A stretch of DNA of 64,000 bases from Isoetes taiwanensis (taxonomy: Eukaryota > Streptophyta > Lycopodiopsida > Isoetales > Isoetaceae): positions 25,433,584 to 25,497,583 of the forward strand of contig JAJEKV010000005.1 of the NCBI GenBank assembly GCA_021234155.1, written 5' to 3'. Positions 11,715-25,805 of this stretch are shown in pieces. Positions within the stretch are counted from its first letter, which is position 1; every line of letters begins with the position of its first letter. The notes beneath the pieces were generated by a model that saw only the letters and a program-made list of their open reading frames with translations, did not search any database and had not been told where the DNA came from. The position numbers and the translations under genes were made by a program.

Positions 11715-13296
11715 TGTGACGTTCCACGTATTTATACGCCTTTTTAAGTATAAATATATGACACGTCACTATGAATAATTAATGGCACATTAATTATTCA
11801 TAAGCTAAGATTAGCTATGTTAATAATTAATTATAAAGGTGGAAACCTAACCTAAAACCCTAATTCGAATTTAGGGCTTAACCTAATATTAAAAAGGGCT
11901 AAATTATTAAATTCGTTAATATTAGCCGACCCAGAGTTGCCACCTGGCCCAAATCGATTGGGCAAGAGAGAGTTGCTAACTTGGGACCCAAATTGGGGTT
12001 TTGTACCCCCATTTGCCCCAATTCGAATTGGGGGAGGATGGTGGAGGAGGAGGTGATGTTCCACCTTGTTCCAGCCAGAAGGATGGAGAACCCGAGCAAT
12101 AGTGGACCTAGCTTGATCTCGATTAGTACGTAGATAGCTTGGATTCCTAGAAAGTCATAGGACTAACCCTTGTATGCTCAGAAGGTAGCTAGGATTAACC
12201 CTTGTATGAATAGATGCATGGTTAATCTCTATTTTATGTTCTATTCGAAGTTATGAATGGATGGATGTATAAGGATAGCTTTCTTTCTGTTCCTCCTGTG
12301 TTGTATGGGTAAAAGGGGGGTAGAGACCTAAAGACCATCTACTCTAGAAGTAGAGATGTTCCTAGATAGAACCCTTAAAACCCAGTAAATGCGGCCTGTG
12401 CACAAGAGCCAACCTGGCTATGGGTGCTATGGTGTGGTTCAGCACCAGACAACGAGTATGAGGGTGATTGGGGGTGGGGTCTTGCCTAGCGTGGCTACAG
12501 GACTCCTATAGTGTGCTAAGCTTATAGCCGGTCACTGTGTGTGGGCCGGATATGGGTCTGACACTCTCTGGGCCGGAGGGCGTGAGTCATAGATGGTCGT
12601 CCTGGGCTCGAACGGGTTGGTGAGCTGACCTTCAGATTTAGGGGAGTAAGTGAGATGCGGATCTCGGGGGTCGTCCGAGCGTGGCAGGTGTTCTCTAGCA
12701 CACCCAGGGATCTGTCATGCTCGGGGAGGAGACGCCTCTCTGACCTGCCTCATCGGACCGGGGAGATGTAACCTGGAGTAGCCCGTAGGGTGATTGCGTC
12801 TCCGAAGGGCTACAAGCACGTCATAGCATGATTCAGCCTATCCGCAAAGTGTGCACTGGGAGATGGATGGAGTTACTACCTAGCCATTGTCTTATGCCAG
12901 CCAATGCCATGTTATATCTCATCTGTTGTTATCTTGAGGCCAACCGTCCGGGTCACCCCATGGAGTCGGGCAGGGGTAGAGCCCTTAGTTATGGTGTATT
13001 TCCTTTGTTATGTTGGTATTCTGTTGTTAGTATATTGATGATGATGGCCCACCCTGTGATATATTATTTATTAGTATTGTTGCTAGGTGCTAACATGTAT
13101 GTACGCTTCCGCTATATAGGATTCCCATAGAAGGCGTGGAACGAATGACACCTCCGTGTCCTTCACCCGGACACTTGGCCATCACAAGTGCTCCGAGTCA
13201 GACGGAGGGCCTTTCCATGGTGATGGATTCGCCATGGGAGGGGAATTTCCCGTATTTATACGATGGGAGCATCGTATGGATTCGGGGAGCGTCACA
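11715..13296 (+). mobile_element. LTR of a decayed retrotransposon (3' LTR or near-solo)
   Basis: It starts TGTGACGTTCCACG and ends GGGGAGCGTCACA, giving TG...CA ends with a 7-bp terminal inverted repeat TGTGACG. It is homologous along about its first 1.1 kb to the LTR at 45812-47182 (shared blocks include the GAATAATTAATGG region, the CCCAAATCGATTGGGCAA region and the GATTCAGC.ATC.GCAAAGTG block); the 3' parts differ. A 100-codon frame inside (12828-13130) is hydrophobic but without a known motif. A matching 5' LTR is not in the window. Confidence 0.7.
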
Positions 13297-16030
<2,734 letters not shown>

Positions 16031-16184
16031 AGATGCCCAAAAAGTCATACGTGGCAGTCGGCACTAGGCTGGTGACGCTAGGTTCAGCGATGCCCCTAGG
16101 GTTGCCCCTACGATCCGAAAACTTCCTCAAGGTGGGATTGTATCCTGCCTACAAAGTATGCATGTATGGCTAAAGTTTTGTCAA

Positions 16185-16390
16185 AGGATGTGTGGTGAGT
16201 TGGTATAGGCCTAGTAATGCCAAAATAAGTGTTCATTTGGTCATGGGTTCAAACCTTGCCAATGTCACTTATATTTGGAAGTTGGTTACTAGGGGTATAC
16301 GATGATGATCCCCGACGTGGTAGAACTTAAAAGCCTATACATGTCCTCCACTTTGGCTGCTCGTTGGAAGTGGGACAAAAACTAGCTAGT
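16185..16390 (+). mobile_element. tRNA-derived SINE-like element, copy in first duplicate
   Basis: TGGTGAGTTGG at 16193-16203 matches the Pol III A box of tRNA D arms, and GGGTTCAAACC at 16245-16255 matches the B box (T arm). The 52-bp A-to-B spacing fits a tRNA with a variable arm or a tRNA-derived SINE. No cloverleaf is complete, so it is not a functional tRNA gene. Its 3' limit is uncertain; the downstream TAAAAATTGGTTTACA repeats may be its tail. Confidence 0.55.
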
Positions 16391-16393
16391 TTG

Positions 16394-16538
16394 TAAAAAA
16401 GACTAGTCTAGTCTAGACCAGTAAAAATTGGTTTACAGCTTTGTAAAAAAGACTAGTCACAAAGACTAGTCTAGACCAGTAAAAATTGGAAAGACTAGTC
16501 ACAAAGACTAGTCTAGACCAGTAAAAATTGGTTTACAA
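16394..16538. repeat. Short tandem repeat built on ACTAGTCTAGACCAGT
   Basis: Several units of the form AAAGACTAGTCTAGACCAGT followed by AAAAATTGG(TTTACA) occur in series; a related single unit ends the second duplicate near 16955-16987. The core is rich in overlapping palindromes (ACTAGT, TCTAGA). No coding potential. Confidence 0.8.
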
Positions 16539-16739
16539 TTCTTGTGGGCTGGTTTATCGTTTACCGTTAAAAGCCCTCCCGGTCCTAGGATGCCCAAAAG
16601 TCATAATGGCGGCGGCACTAGGCTGGTGATGCTGGGTTCAGCGATGCCCCTAGAGTTGCCCCTACGATCCGAAAACTTCCTCAAGGTGGGATTGTATCCT
16701 GCCTACAAAGTATGCATGTATGGCTAAAGTTTTGTCCAA

Positions 16740-16935
16740 AGGATGTGTGGTGAGTTGGTATAGACCTAGTAATTCTAAAATAAGTGTTCATTTGGTCATG
16801 GGTTCAAATATTGCCAATGTCACTTATATTTGGAAGTTGGTTACTAGGGGTATACGATGATGATCCCCGACGTGGTAGAACTTAAAAGCCTATACATGTC
16901 CTCCACTTTGGCTGCTCGTTGGCAGTGGGACAAAA
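16740..16935 (+). mobile_element. tRNA-derived SINE-like element, copy in second duplicate
   Basis: Second copy of the SINE-like segment, carried by the tandem duplication. The A box TGGTGAGTTGG is intact at 16748-16758; the B box has decayed to GGGTTCAAATA around 16800. Its presence in both duplicates is explained by duplication rather than by two insertions. Confidence 0.5.
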
Positions 16936-16987
16936 ACTAGCTAGTTTGTAAAAAAGACTAGTCTACACCAGTAAAAATTGGTTTACA

Positions 16988-17319
16988 GGTTACTGTGGCT
17001 GGTTTACTGGTTACTATAAAAGTTAACAAAAGAAAGGACTTTTTACCCTTTTATGGAGGAGTAAGCTCCAAATAAAATACTTATTCGAGACAATTCATCA
17101 ATTATATTATTAAGTGCTGCAATGGGGTATGTCCATAGACCCAATTAATCTACGTGGAGCTCTGCCAATAAATGCATTAAAAGTAAAGTTTTTAGAAAAA
17201 ACAAACTGTAACATGGAAATGCGTAGCTCTTTCATATGCAAATCTGTCATATTCCACAAAATAGTGCTATCTATACATGATTTTAAAGTACAAATCTGTC
17301 ATACTCCAGAGTTGCCAAT
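16988..17319. other. Unassigned stretch
   Basis: No gene recognised. A 92-codon frame that starts at 17114 has no motif in its first two-thirds; only its end (from about 17320) matches a LINE. Confidence 0.4.
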
Positions 17320-17570
17320 GTGTTTTCTTGGCATCCTACCCTGCTCATTACCCCCAACTAAGCAAAAGGCGCTTCACCTTGGTTCTGAATAGCTCATGTG
17401 GTCAATCTAGAAGTGTCGAAGACACTACATTTTCCAAGGCATTTATTCATCTGCTCGTAGAGTCACTGTTGTAGCCCATGCTAAGATACTAATGACTTAC
17501 AGACATTTCTCCATGGAGTCAGACATGAAAAACCGTATTTGGGTTCAGTACCTTCAAATCAACTTTTATA
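17320..17570 (+). mobile_element. Fragment of a family D LINE, ORF2 C-terminus
   Basis: Translated in two plus frames it reads PTKQKALHLGSE then WVQYLQINFYNYS. These correspond to PAKQRAFHLGSG and WIQYLRIDSYH near the C-terminus of the LINE at 52240-56970, in the same order; the block AKILMTYRHFSMESDMKNRI matches KKILTTYKCSSLDSELVERI there. It is therefore a short 3' fragment of that family, opposite in orientation, with in-frame stops. Confidence 0.75.
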
Positions 17571-18029
17571 ACTACTCTCTCTATTGGAAATAAGTAGCCT
17601 CATGTTGCAGAGACATCTTCTTGCTGCGCATTTCTACTTCACTCCGGACTGCTCGAAAGTTGTAGGCCTCACAAACGATGGAGGGAAATCTGCATGCGCT
17701 AAAGAAGCGGGCACATAATGGCGAGGGCTCCTCCCCTGAGTACATCACACGCATATAGGCAATACATGCCCCTTGAGGGAAAAGTGAATGCCATTCGTGA
17801 TGTTTAAGGTGTGGAGATGCAAAGGGACACCTAACCGGAAACTATTCTCAAGAAACAATTGGCGAAAGAAAAGGAACGTGATTTGGCTGACCGAAAGAAC
17901 GATTAGGCCACTTAGATGACCGCTTTGGGCTGGCTGACTTTGAGCCTTGCCAGACAGCACGCGATAATGTCCTTCAAATTTAAGAAGTGAATTGACAAAT
18001 ATAACAGGCACCTGGCGCAACCCCGCCTA
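17571..18029. other. Unassigned stretch before LINE B copy 2
   Basis: No recognisable coding sequence. It may be 5' leader DNA of the family B element, because copy 1 is truncated at the left and gives no comparison here. Confidence 0.35.
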
Positions 18030-18039
18030 GATCAGCTCC

Positions 18040-18690
18040 AATGGCAAAATCTCGCCGGACGCTGTACAAACCGCAAAATGAGCTCGACAGCAAAGGCTGA
18101 ATGCAGGTTGCACCAGTTAATTGGCCCAACCGGTTGGCAAACCGTATGGCTACAATACCGTCTGATGGGAGGTTCCACACCCTAGAAAGAGATGTACCGG
18201 AAAGTCACGCGGCCAAGCAGCCTAGTCTTTTCGCCCTTGAGAAGAGGGATGGCAGAAGTTCCGAGGAGATGTATGATCTCGCGATGCATATGAACGGACA
18301 AGTATGACCACGTGGCAGATCATCACCATGTCCAATACCGAGGCGGAGGTTGCACAGAATTAGACGGGTCCTTCGCGAGGAGAAGGACTGCCGCCTCGCC
18401 GGGCTGAACATTGTGGTTCGGGGCTTGCACGAAGAATAGGGGGAAGATCTCAGCTCGCTCCATGCCGAAAGTGTCGGCAAAGGCTCCACCACGGCACCTG
18501 ACAAGTAGAAACCCGGGATGTCGTAGGCCGGAGGGCCAAACATGAAAACCACGCTAGTTAAACTCACCGGTGCTTTCGACCGGCGCCGAAGACGTTGATG
18601 TCGCGGTAGCGCTAGTCGCTTGAAGGGACGCCGGTGTGCGTTGCAAAGATTAGACGGTGTCGCAGTGGGGATTGTGAGGGCTTAATGGCA
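18040..18690 (+). pseudogene. LINE B ORF1, RRM-type (L1 ORF1p-like)
   Basis: Around 18371-18440 the plus strand encodes REEKDCRLAGLNIVVRGL followed by GED, the pattern of a charged helix leading into the first strand of the RRM of Transposase_22-type L1 ORF1 proteins. Downstream GPNMKTTLVKLT continues the pattern (the KxxLVKL-like strand). Such proteins form RNA-binding trimers. Copy 1 has the equivalent segment at 14045-14230. Stops and frameshifts interrupt both copies. This differs from the CCHC-type ORF1 of family A in the same window. Confidence 0.6.
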
Positions 18691-18959
18691 AGATGACAAG
18701 ATTTGTGCCTCCACGCCAATCCAAGCGGCGGTAAACGCCGACCGAGAGACCAAGCATACGATCCCCACCTCGATGGCATATCACATCTGGCCGGGACCAA
18801 GTGCACCACCACCCACGCTAGTCGACATGAGAGCCCCGACACTTGCCAATGGCCCGGCAATTTCCATATATGGATAGAGGCGGTCACCGCACAAAGATAG
18901 GAAGAGTGCCTTCAATTGTATCGAACTGATTCCCTCCTTGAAGGGGCATTGCTGAAATT

Positions 18960-21900
18960 GCTCTGACGCATGGGCATCATCTTCTTGCAAGAGACATGAG
19001 AATATAGTGGTCATCCGCACGGACATCCTGTACCATCATTTCTCACCGGCCAATGAGCCCATGGCAAGCGAGGGTATGGAGGAGTCAAAGCTACTTCAAA
19101 GATGCTATAGCATCCACAGCTCGCTCCACAAGGCCGATAAACTCAACCGCTACCGTGGATATGAGTGTTGCGGCCTCACCATCGCCTTAGCAATCGCTTA
19201 TTGCAGGATGTTATATACCCCATGAAACTTCTAAGTTCTGAGGGTTCATCGGTGAGATATAGATGTGCATATGCCCTATAGGAAACCGTATGATGACATA
19301 GAAGCGAAATCACCGGGGAGGGTCATGTGTTTCTATTAGGAGATTTCAATGCACGTCGCGGCAATTTTCAGGGGAAATGCCGACTCCAACCCACTTTGCT
19401 AGAAACGCAGGCATCCCAATGCAAGCAAGCCGGATACGATCTCCAGAGCCTTTGGAAGACACGCTTGGTCCAGCTATGCCAGATCTTTGATATGGTGATC
19501 CGCAATGGTATGCTCGGTGTAGCGCGATCGGGGCTTCACTTGCGTAGCGGCGGGCGATGGTGGAGCTGCGTGGTGGACTATCTCTTAGCTCCAAAGCGAA
19601 CTTGATATCATTAGAGATTTCGCGACAAGCACAGAACAAGAGATGAAGAGACTTTTATCAGACCATTATCCACTTTATGTCACTTTGAGGCACTCGTGCT
19701 GGCGTAAAAGCCATGGGCCCCCTCGGGTTTGGGATACACCCCAAACTATCCAGGCAAGCGTGATATGAGGTGGCGCTTGAACGTGAGCTACGTGGGATTG
19801 ATGCCCTTTATACATTGCATGATAAGTGTGAATGGTTGGTGAAGGCCTTTACTGCAGGCCGATGTGAATGCTTTGCAAAGAAGAAAGCCCCCCGCGGCGA
19901 CATTGCGCAATTCCCTAACCCCCGGTTTGACGCCTTGAATGTAAGGCTCTAAAGAGTCGCTATGCACCATCTTAGATCCACAGACTCGCAATGCCATTAG
20001 GGACTATAAGGCATTCTTGAAATCCAAAAAGCATTGCTACATTGCGCGTAAAAATCAACAACGATGTTTGATCTATCGATGATCGAGCAAAAGCCTTTTT
20101 GGGTGAGAGTGCTATATAAGAGGCATCAACCACCGGCAATGTTACCTCACCGACGGAGGAGACAATCGGCTGAGGAGTTGTATGACCCCCCGTGAGCAAT
20201 CACCGGAGGTGCCGATCAGCTAGGAGAAACACTACAACTTTCGAGAAGGACATCCACCAAGGTCTTAGGCATCTTGCTAATGGTAAAAGCAAAGGACTTG
20301 CGGGGACTTCAGCCGAAGCTGTTGAAATGGGGTAATGCCAACTTTGCCTGCCTTGACATGGATAATCAATCAAGCCATCGAGAGAGCCTCCCACGAATGG
20401 ATGGTTAGCAAGGTCATGCCCATTCATAAGACGGGGAAGTAGGGATGACTCTACCAACTACCGTGATGATCATGGTGAACCCGTTACCGAAAACTTCTAG
20501 CAGGTGTGCTCGAAAGAAGTTAACGAATGGGGTGGAAGCCGGAGCACGCGCAATTGGCCGCAGGTTTTCGCCCCGCCCACCACGAAAGTGATCATATTTT
20601 TACTCGCAATTTTATGGAAGCTAGCCGCAATGCAATCGACTTGTATTGTTGTTTCGCGGATTTTAAGATCGGATATGATAACGGTCCCTTGGGACCTCGC
20701 TAGGCAACGCTTGTAGGAGCTACATGTCCCACAGATTTGCGTAACGCCATCTACCGCCTCTATGACGAATATATGCCACTTTGCCCGCATCGACGATCAA
20801 TGGGTGAACAAAGACCATAGGTGTTAACAGGGATGTCCGCTATCACTAACGCTTTTGGGCTCTATATTGACAAGTTGAGACCTGGATGCAAGAACATGGA
20901 GGTGGTGGGTCCCAGCTGCCGCAGGCATATACAGAAAACAATTGCTCTATGCGCACGATCCGGGCTTATTGTCCCATACAAATAGGGAGTATGCGTGAAC
21001 ATTTGATGCTCTCACCAATTTCGCGGACATAGCATGAATGACCACCAACCAGCAGAAAACCAAGCCGCTGCCAATCCGTCACAAGCAAAGATGATATCCC
21101 GACTTCCATTACGAGGACAAAGGATAGAAGTTGTAAGGACCTTTAAGTATCCGGGAATCGATTTCTCTTAACATGCTATGGGATGACTGCGGTAGAAAGG
21201 AGGGTCGGCCACGGGATGGAAAGCCATGTATGCAATGCGTAATAACCATTATGTAATAGATCTCGACACGCACGAAGCACACCTGCTCCGAAAGCACTCA
21301 TCGAACCAAGATTGTCAGATGGGGTAGAGGTCCGGGGCCGCCGATTAGCAAGGGCACTTTGGGATAAGCTAGAGAGGGTACGTATGTTTTCCCGACATAC
21401 GCCTCTAGGCCAAGGACACGGTGCCTTATCCGATTTTGTCAGATGAGATCGCTTTTGGCCCCTCGCAAAGATTCTTGCCGAGCACCTTATGTATTTCCAT
21501 AAGGTTGATGTGCATGGATGCACAATGTCTTCCTCCCGTGCTCAAGTATTGGCACAAAGGGCCACAACGTCAAGAGAGTGTGGCAGAGCATTGTAGGGAT
21601 GGTTCACAGGTGGTCCATAGGCTATCAACAGATTATGGATATGTCGGATATTGTGGAACAGAGTCGATTTGAATGAGCGCCATACCTCTCCTCGGGATGC
21701 CCACCTTGCAAAGCCCAAAACAAAGCACTACCACACGCAGGTTAATCCGTCGCTGAACATGGCCCCCACCGCATTTTGGAAGGCACACATCTCTACCAAG
21801 AAACGGAGAGCTATAGCTGCAATAAGGACAGGGGTCCCACCATCTCAAAATTGAGACATTACCGGGTAAATGATGGAGGGCGTGGAACCCCTCCAAGATG

Positions 21901-22130
21901 AGAGATTATGCCGCCGTCACATGCAGATAGTAGAAGATGAACACCATGTTTCTACAGAGTGTCCCAAGATATGCACACATCCGAAGAAGTTTCATGCCGA
22001 TCTCGATGCTCGAGATAGCAATTCATCAACCGGCCGGGTTTCACCAATGGTTGCACCGCCTCGCTGGCCCCGCATTCTCGCAAGTCTCCACCGCCGAGAG
22101 TCCCTCACAAAGATAGGGAATTTGAGCCTG
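18960..22130 (+). pseudogene. LINE B copy 2 ORF2 (endonuclease, RT, zinc-finger tail)
   Basis: GIIFLQET-type and GDFNARRGNFQGK (19340-19380) mark the endonuclease. RT pieces include the NGK-KDLRGLQ block near 20275, GCPLS followed after a one-base slip by FGLYIDKL (20831-20876, motif B), and LLYAHDPGL (20945-20970), a degraded YADD box with histidine for the first aspartate. At the end RLCRRHMQIVEDEHHVSTEC (21903-21962) resembles the Cys/His segment that ends many LINE ORF2 proteins. The altered catalytic box and repeated frameshifts make it non-functional. Confidence 0.75.
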
Positions 22131-22216
22131 TGATAGGAACTCTCAACGCCTACAAGGGTTTTTCCTCCCACATGGGGGTTTTTTCGTCCCAAAGGTAGAG
22201 ACGATTTAGGCTGGTT

Positions 22217-23156
22217 TGTTGGCTCCACTTTCTCGCGGGCCAACGCTTTTACCATTTTGCCGTTGTTATTTCCTTAGACTCCCCATTTGCTCTTCTAACA
22301 TTAGCTATTTTCATATATTTGCTTGCTTATTCTCAAAATTTGATTTTCCTATGCCTTCTTAAATCTCTGAATTCTTTTTCCCTAGCCTATACAGCATATT
22401 AGGATGAGATAATGGAACAATCTTTTTTGAAGCATATTTTCACACGGTGTCCCAAGAATAGACCTCAACCGATTTGGCTTTCCTTAAAAAGGATAGTTAA
22501 TCACAATTGTTGGTAAGGTCGGTTAAGGGCCAAGATTTCTTGATTCTTAAAGGAACTCGGTGGATTGCTCAAATAAAAAGGAGGAGACTCAAAGGAAACG
22601 TTCACGGGCCGTCTGCAAGCATTTGCATATAGCTTTGTCAGAAGTTATTGTATTCTTGTCCTTGAAACATAAAATCAAATTTCCAAAATCTATCTTGGTC
22701 ATTGTCCATTTCCTTTTGATCGTGCATTTCCCTGTAATTGTCATGGTGTTAAAGCTCCTACCAGTAAGATTGAGTGATTGTTGCATTCGGTCGTATTGAT
22801 TTAAGCTGCCAAATCACAATAGTATGAAATGCCCACTGTTATTCCATTGAGAAGATCCATTTTAAAACTAGTGTCCAGAACATCATATTTGTCTGATTAT
22901 TACCTTCTTGCAAGCTTCTATCAAATTTCAAATTCATTTTTTCACATTTGCCAATGCAAGTCCCAATAATTTTCGCCTCAGGCCTATGCCTCCCGCAAGA
23001 AGCTTCGCATAGTTTAGCACAACAAATTTTAAAATACCACCGCATATGCTTTGGTAGAGGCAAAGGCTTGAGTCGGCATTACATAAAACTCCTCGAGGTC
23101 CGCACCACAAGTACTTATGACTGGGTGTTGATCAAGGTGCAAATCTTGGATCAACA
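22217..23156 (+). repeat. 5' LTR of the non-autonomous element
   Basis: 940 bp, TG...CA. It is nearly identical to the 3' LTR over most of its length (for example the GAGATAATGGAACAATC region and the GGTCGGTTAAGGGCCAAG region). Its initial hairpin is weaker than in the 3' LTR because of substitutions. Confidence 0.85.
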
Positions 23157-23159
23157 TTA

Positions 23160-23176
23160 TGGAGGTCCTACCGAGA
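23160..23176 (+). other. Primer-binding site, tRNA-Gln type
   Basis: TGGAGGTCCTACCGAGA lies 3 nt after the 5' LTR. It is complementary, with one mismatch in 17 as I recall the sequence, to the 3' end (with CCA) of plant cytoplasmic tRNA-Gln(UUG). Confidence 0.7.
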
Positions 23177-23626
23177 TGATGATTTTTGGTAGCTTATTTT
23201 ACAGCCGTTTTATGCGTAGATTATGGAATGCCAAAGACAAGAAAGGAGCCTGCATAAAGCAATAGAAGGTCCACCATGTGAATTTTGTGTAGGTAAAGGG
23301 TGTAAAGACCGCATGACTGGTCTGTTCAGGAATATTGCAATCTAACAGCCATACCATCAAGCATTGCCATGTTATTAGCTTCCACAACTTGCATGGAATA
23401 TGCACATATTGCGTAATCGGCCGCCGTCGTCGCCGCCTTCAATGTCCCAATCGTACTCAAAATTTCCAATGCTAGCTCCAAATAATCCTCCTAATGTTCA
23501 TGGCGTAACTGTAAAGGCTCCAACAAGAGGAACAAGTTGTTGTGTGCGAGGATACACAATTGGAACAAAGAAAAGTTTCAGCCTTTTGTGGGATTGATGC
23601 GGCCCCCAGAAGCAAGATATCCATTT

Positions 23627-23815
23627 TGCTTATGTGGGTTTTACGAGTTAATTGATTTGGAGCAAAGATGTTGCGCTTTTGGGCCAGAGGAAAATCTTTG
23701 TCACAAAGAAGAGGTTCGATTACAAGAACATTCCCAATTTGCATTTGTGGGGTTTACGACTTAATTGATTTGGAACAAAGATCATGGAGCAATTGGGCCA
23801 AATAAAAATCTTTAT
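23627..23815 (+). repeat. Imperfect internal duplication in the non-autonomous element
   Basis: The segment TTAATTGATTTGGAGCAAAG near 23647 recurs as TTAATTGATTTGGAACAAAG near 23761, each preceded by a GTGGGGTTTACGA-like block and followed by TTGGGCCA and AAAATCTTT. The offset is about 114 bp. The interior otherwise shows no known protein. Confidence 0.7.
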
Positions 23816-24908
23816 CTCAAAAAAAGGTTCCCTTGTCTCGCTTTTATAAAAACATGTCACTCTGAATGCCAAGAAGGTAACCTTGTTCCATGTGGTATGA
23901 GGATGATGAAACTTAGAAAGATCTAGAACCCCAAGACAAAAAGATATGTAGAAGATTGGCAAGTTTCGTAAAAAGCTTCAACATTGCAAGTCCGCTTAAA
24001 AAGTTCAACAAAAATCAAGGGGTTACAAGGTCACGCTTCTATGGATACACTAGCCGCTGACTCTCAAGCTACAGCCTCGATGTATGCAAAGGTTAATCGA
24101 AGGTGAAGCACATCCGGCGTGATGTGCGATGATACTACTTTGATGGCAAAGACACTCGATCCTCCAAAGAAGTGATTTGCGTAAGTCTAAGAACTTTGAA
24201 GTGGAATGTCTTGAAGTAATAAAGTTGTCTCACGCCCCTTTCTCCATGCCAAGGCTCTTGGTGATTCGTAATGTTTGCATCTAGCGTAACCAAAGAAAGC
24301 ATCAAAGATATTGCACTAATGAGATGTAATGAAGCAATAAAGCAAGACTTACAAAATTATATAGAAGGAGGATTGCAAGCTCTTGAGGTAAGCTCCGCAT
24401 TGAAAATTTGTTTGATGTATCAAGACAGAAGGAGACATCATGTTGTCGTGAGTAAGAGTGTCCAACATCCCATCTATTGGCCAAAATTTTCGTGATTCCT
24501 TTAGTTTTTATGCAAATTCCTCTTCCCAAAATGCTTTGCCGCCTACTGCCTCTATCCATGATTTTCTAATCTTCTCAAATGCCTTGCTACATACTGCCTA
24601 TTTTCCTGTCTCATTGTTGCCTCCAAATGATAATGCAATTTTCTTATCTCAATTTTTGACTGCCCATGAAAGAAAGTGCCCTGATAAAATCATTTCTGCT
24701 GAAATTTACGTCAAATTTTCAAGAGATTACCTTGAAGTCTTGCCTTCATTTCGAAATTGTTTGCAAAATCTACTCTTGCAATTGATTCAAGCCAGTGCTC
24801 TGTTTTTGCCTCTATTTGCCCTAAGCATGATTTTTAAGGCAGGAATTGGGTGATTCCACAACCCTAGTTGTCGGCTGAGGGGACCAGCCTGCTATTTTTT
24901 GGGCCATA

Positions 24909-25805
24909 TGTTGGCCCACTTTCGTGGCCAACATTTTTACCATTTTGCCGTTGTTATTTCCTTAGACTTCCCATTTGCTCTTCTAACATTAGCTATTTTC
25001 ATATATTTGCTTGCTTATTCTCAAAGTTTGATTTTCCTATGCCTTCTTAAATCTCTGAATTCTTTTTCCCTAGCCTATACAGCATATGCCCATAGGATGA
25101 GATAATGGAACAATCTTTTTTCAAGCATATTTTCACACGGTGTCCCAAGAATAGACCTCGACCGATTTGGCTTTCCTTAAAAAGGATAGTCAATCACAAT
25201 TGTTGGTAAGGTCGGTTAAGGGCCAAGATTTCTTGATTCTTGAAGGAACTCGGTGGATTGCTCAAATAAACAGGAGGAGACTCAAAGAAAACGTTCACGG
25301 GCCGTCTGCAAGCATTTGCATATAGCTTTGTCAGAAGTTATTGTATTGTTGTCCTTGAAACATAAAATCAAATTTCCAAAATCTATCTTGGTCATTGTCC
25401 TTTTGATCGTGCATTTCCCTGTAATTGATTACCAGTAAGATTGAGTGATTGTTGCATTCGGTCGTATTGATTTAAGCTGCCAAATCACAGTAGTATGAAA
25501 TGCCCACTGTTATTCCATTGAGAAGATCCATTTTAAAACTAGTGTCCAGAACATCATATTTGTCTGATTATTACCTTCTTGCAAGCTTCTATCAAATTTC
25601 AAATTCATTTTTTCACATTTGCCAATGCAAGTCCCAATAATTTCGTCTGTGCCTATGCCTACCTGCAAGCTTCACATAGTTTAGCACAACAGCTTTAAAA
25701 TACCACCAGACTATGCTTTGGTAGAGGCAAAGGCTTGAGCTGTGTGCACATAAACAGCTCTGGAGATACCTGGGTGTTGATCAAGTTGCAAATCTTGGAT
25801 CAACA
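24909..25805 (+). repeat. 3' LTR of the non-autonomous element
   Basis: 897 bp, TG...CA. It opens with a 25-nt hairpin, TGTTGGCCCAC then TTTC then GTGGCCAACA (24909-24933). A GAGGGGACCAG block lies about 22 nt upstream of the LTR, matching the arrangement in the Tat-like element. Confidence 0.85.

Larger units (their letters stand above)
16031..16987. repeat. Tandem duplication, about 0.4-kb repeated segment, offset about 557 bp
   Basis: The block starting GATGCCCAAA at 16032 recurs from 16589. Both copies run through GGTTCAGCGATGCCCCTAG, the SINE-like segment and the GTAAAAAAGACTAGTCTA motif, ending near 16438 and 16987. The copies are nearly identical apart from a few substitutions. Between them lie extra short repeats (16439-16540). 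The left copy abuts the truncated LINE, so the duplicated block probably moved or duplicated after LINE truncation. Confidence 0.9.
18030..22216 (+). mobile_element. Family B LINE, copy 2, near full length but decayed
   Basis: Plus-strand LINE of about 4.2 kb with an RRM-like ORF1 (about 18040-18690), endonuclease (about 18960-19700), RT (about 20230-21200) and a C-terminal HHxxxxCP zinc-finger-like segment (about 21890-22000). It aligns with copy 1 over 13968-16030. Many single-base indels split every domain. It ends directly at, or is cut by, the LTR element at 22217. No poly-A tail is seen. Confidence 0.85.
22217..25805 (+). mobile_element. Non-autonomous LTR retrotransposon (LARD/TRIM-like)
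   Basis: Two direct repeats (22217-23156 and 24909-25805) begin TGTTGG and end GATCAACA, with a primer-binding site just inside the left one. The 1.75-kb interior (23157-24908) has no gag, protease, RT or integrase motif. Its primer site, 3-nt spacing, 3' purine block and LTR-initial hairpin all match the complete Tat-like element at 35474-45654. I infer that it is mobilised in trans by such an element. The flanking 5-mers (TGGTT and GAGTT) do not match, so the target duplication is lost or the ends are slightly misplaced. Confidence 0.8.

Noticed and set aside
12828-13130. 100-codon hydrophobic frame
   Set aside because: It lies wholly within an LTR and has no homologue in the related LTR at 45812.
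17745-18020. 91-codon minus-strand frame
   Set aside because: No motif; likely chance frame in possible LINE leader DNA.
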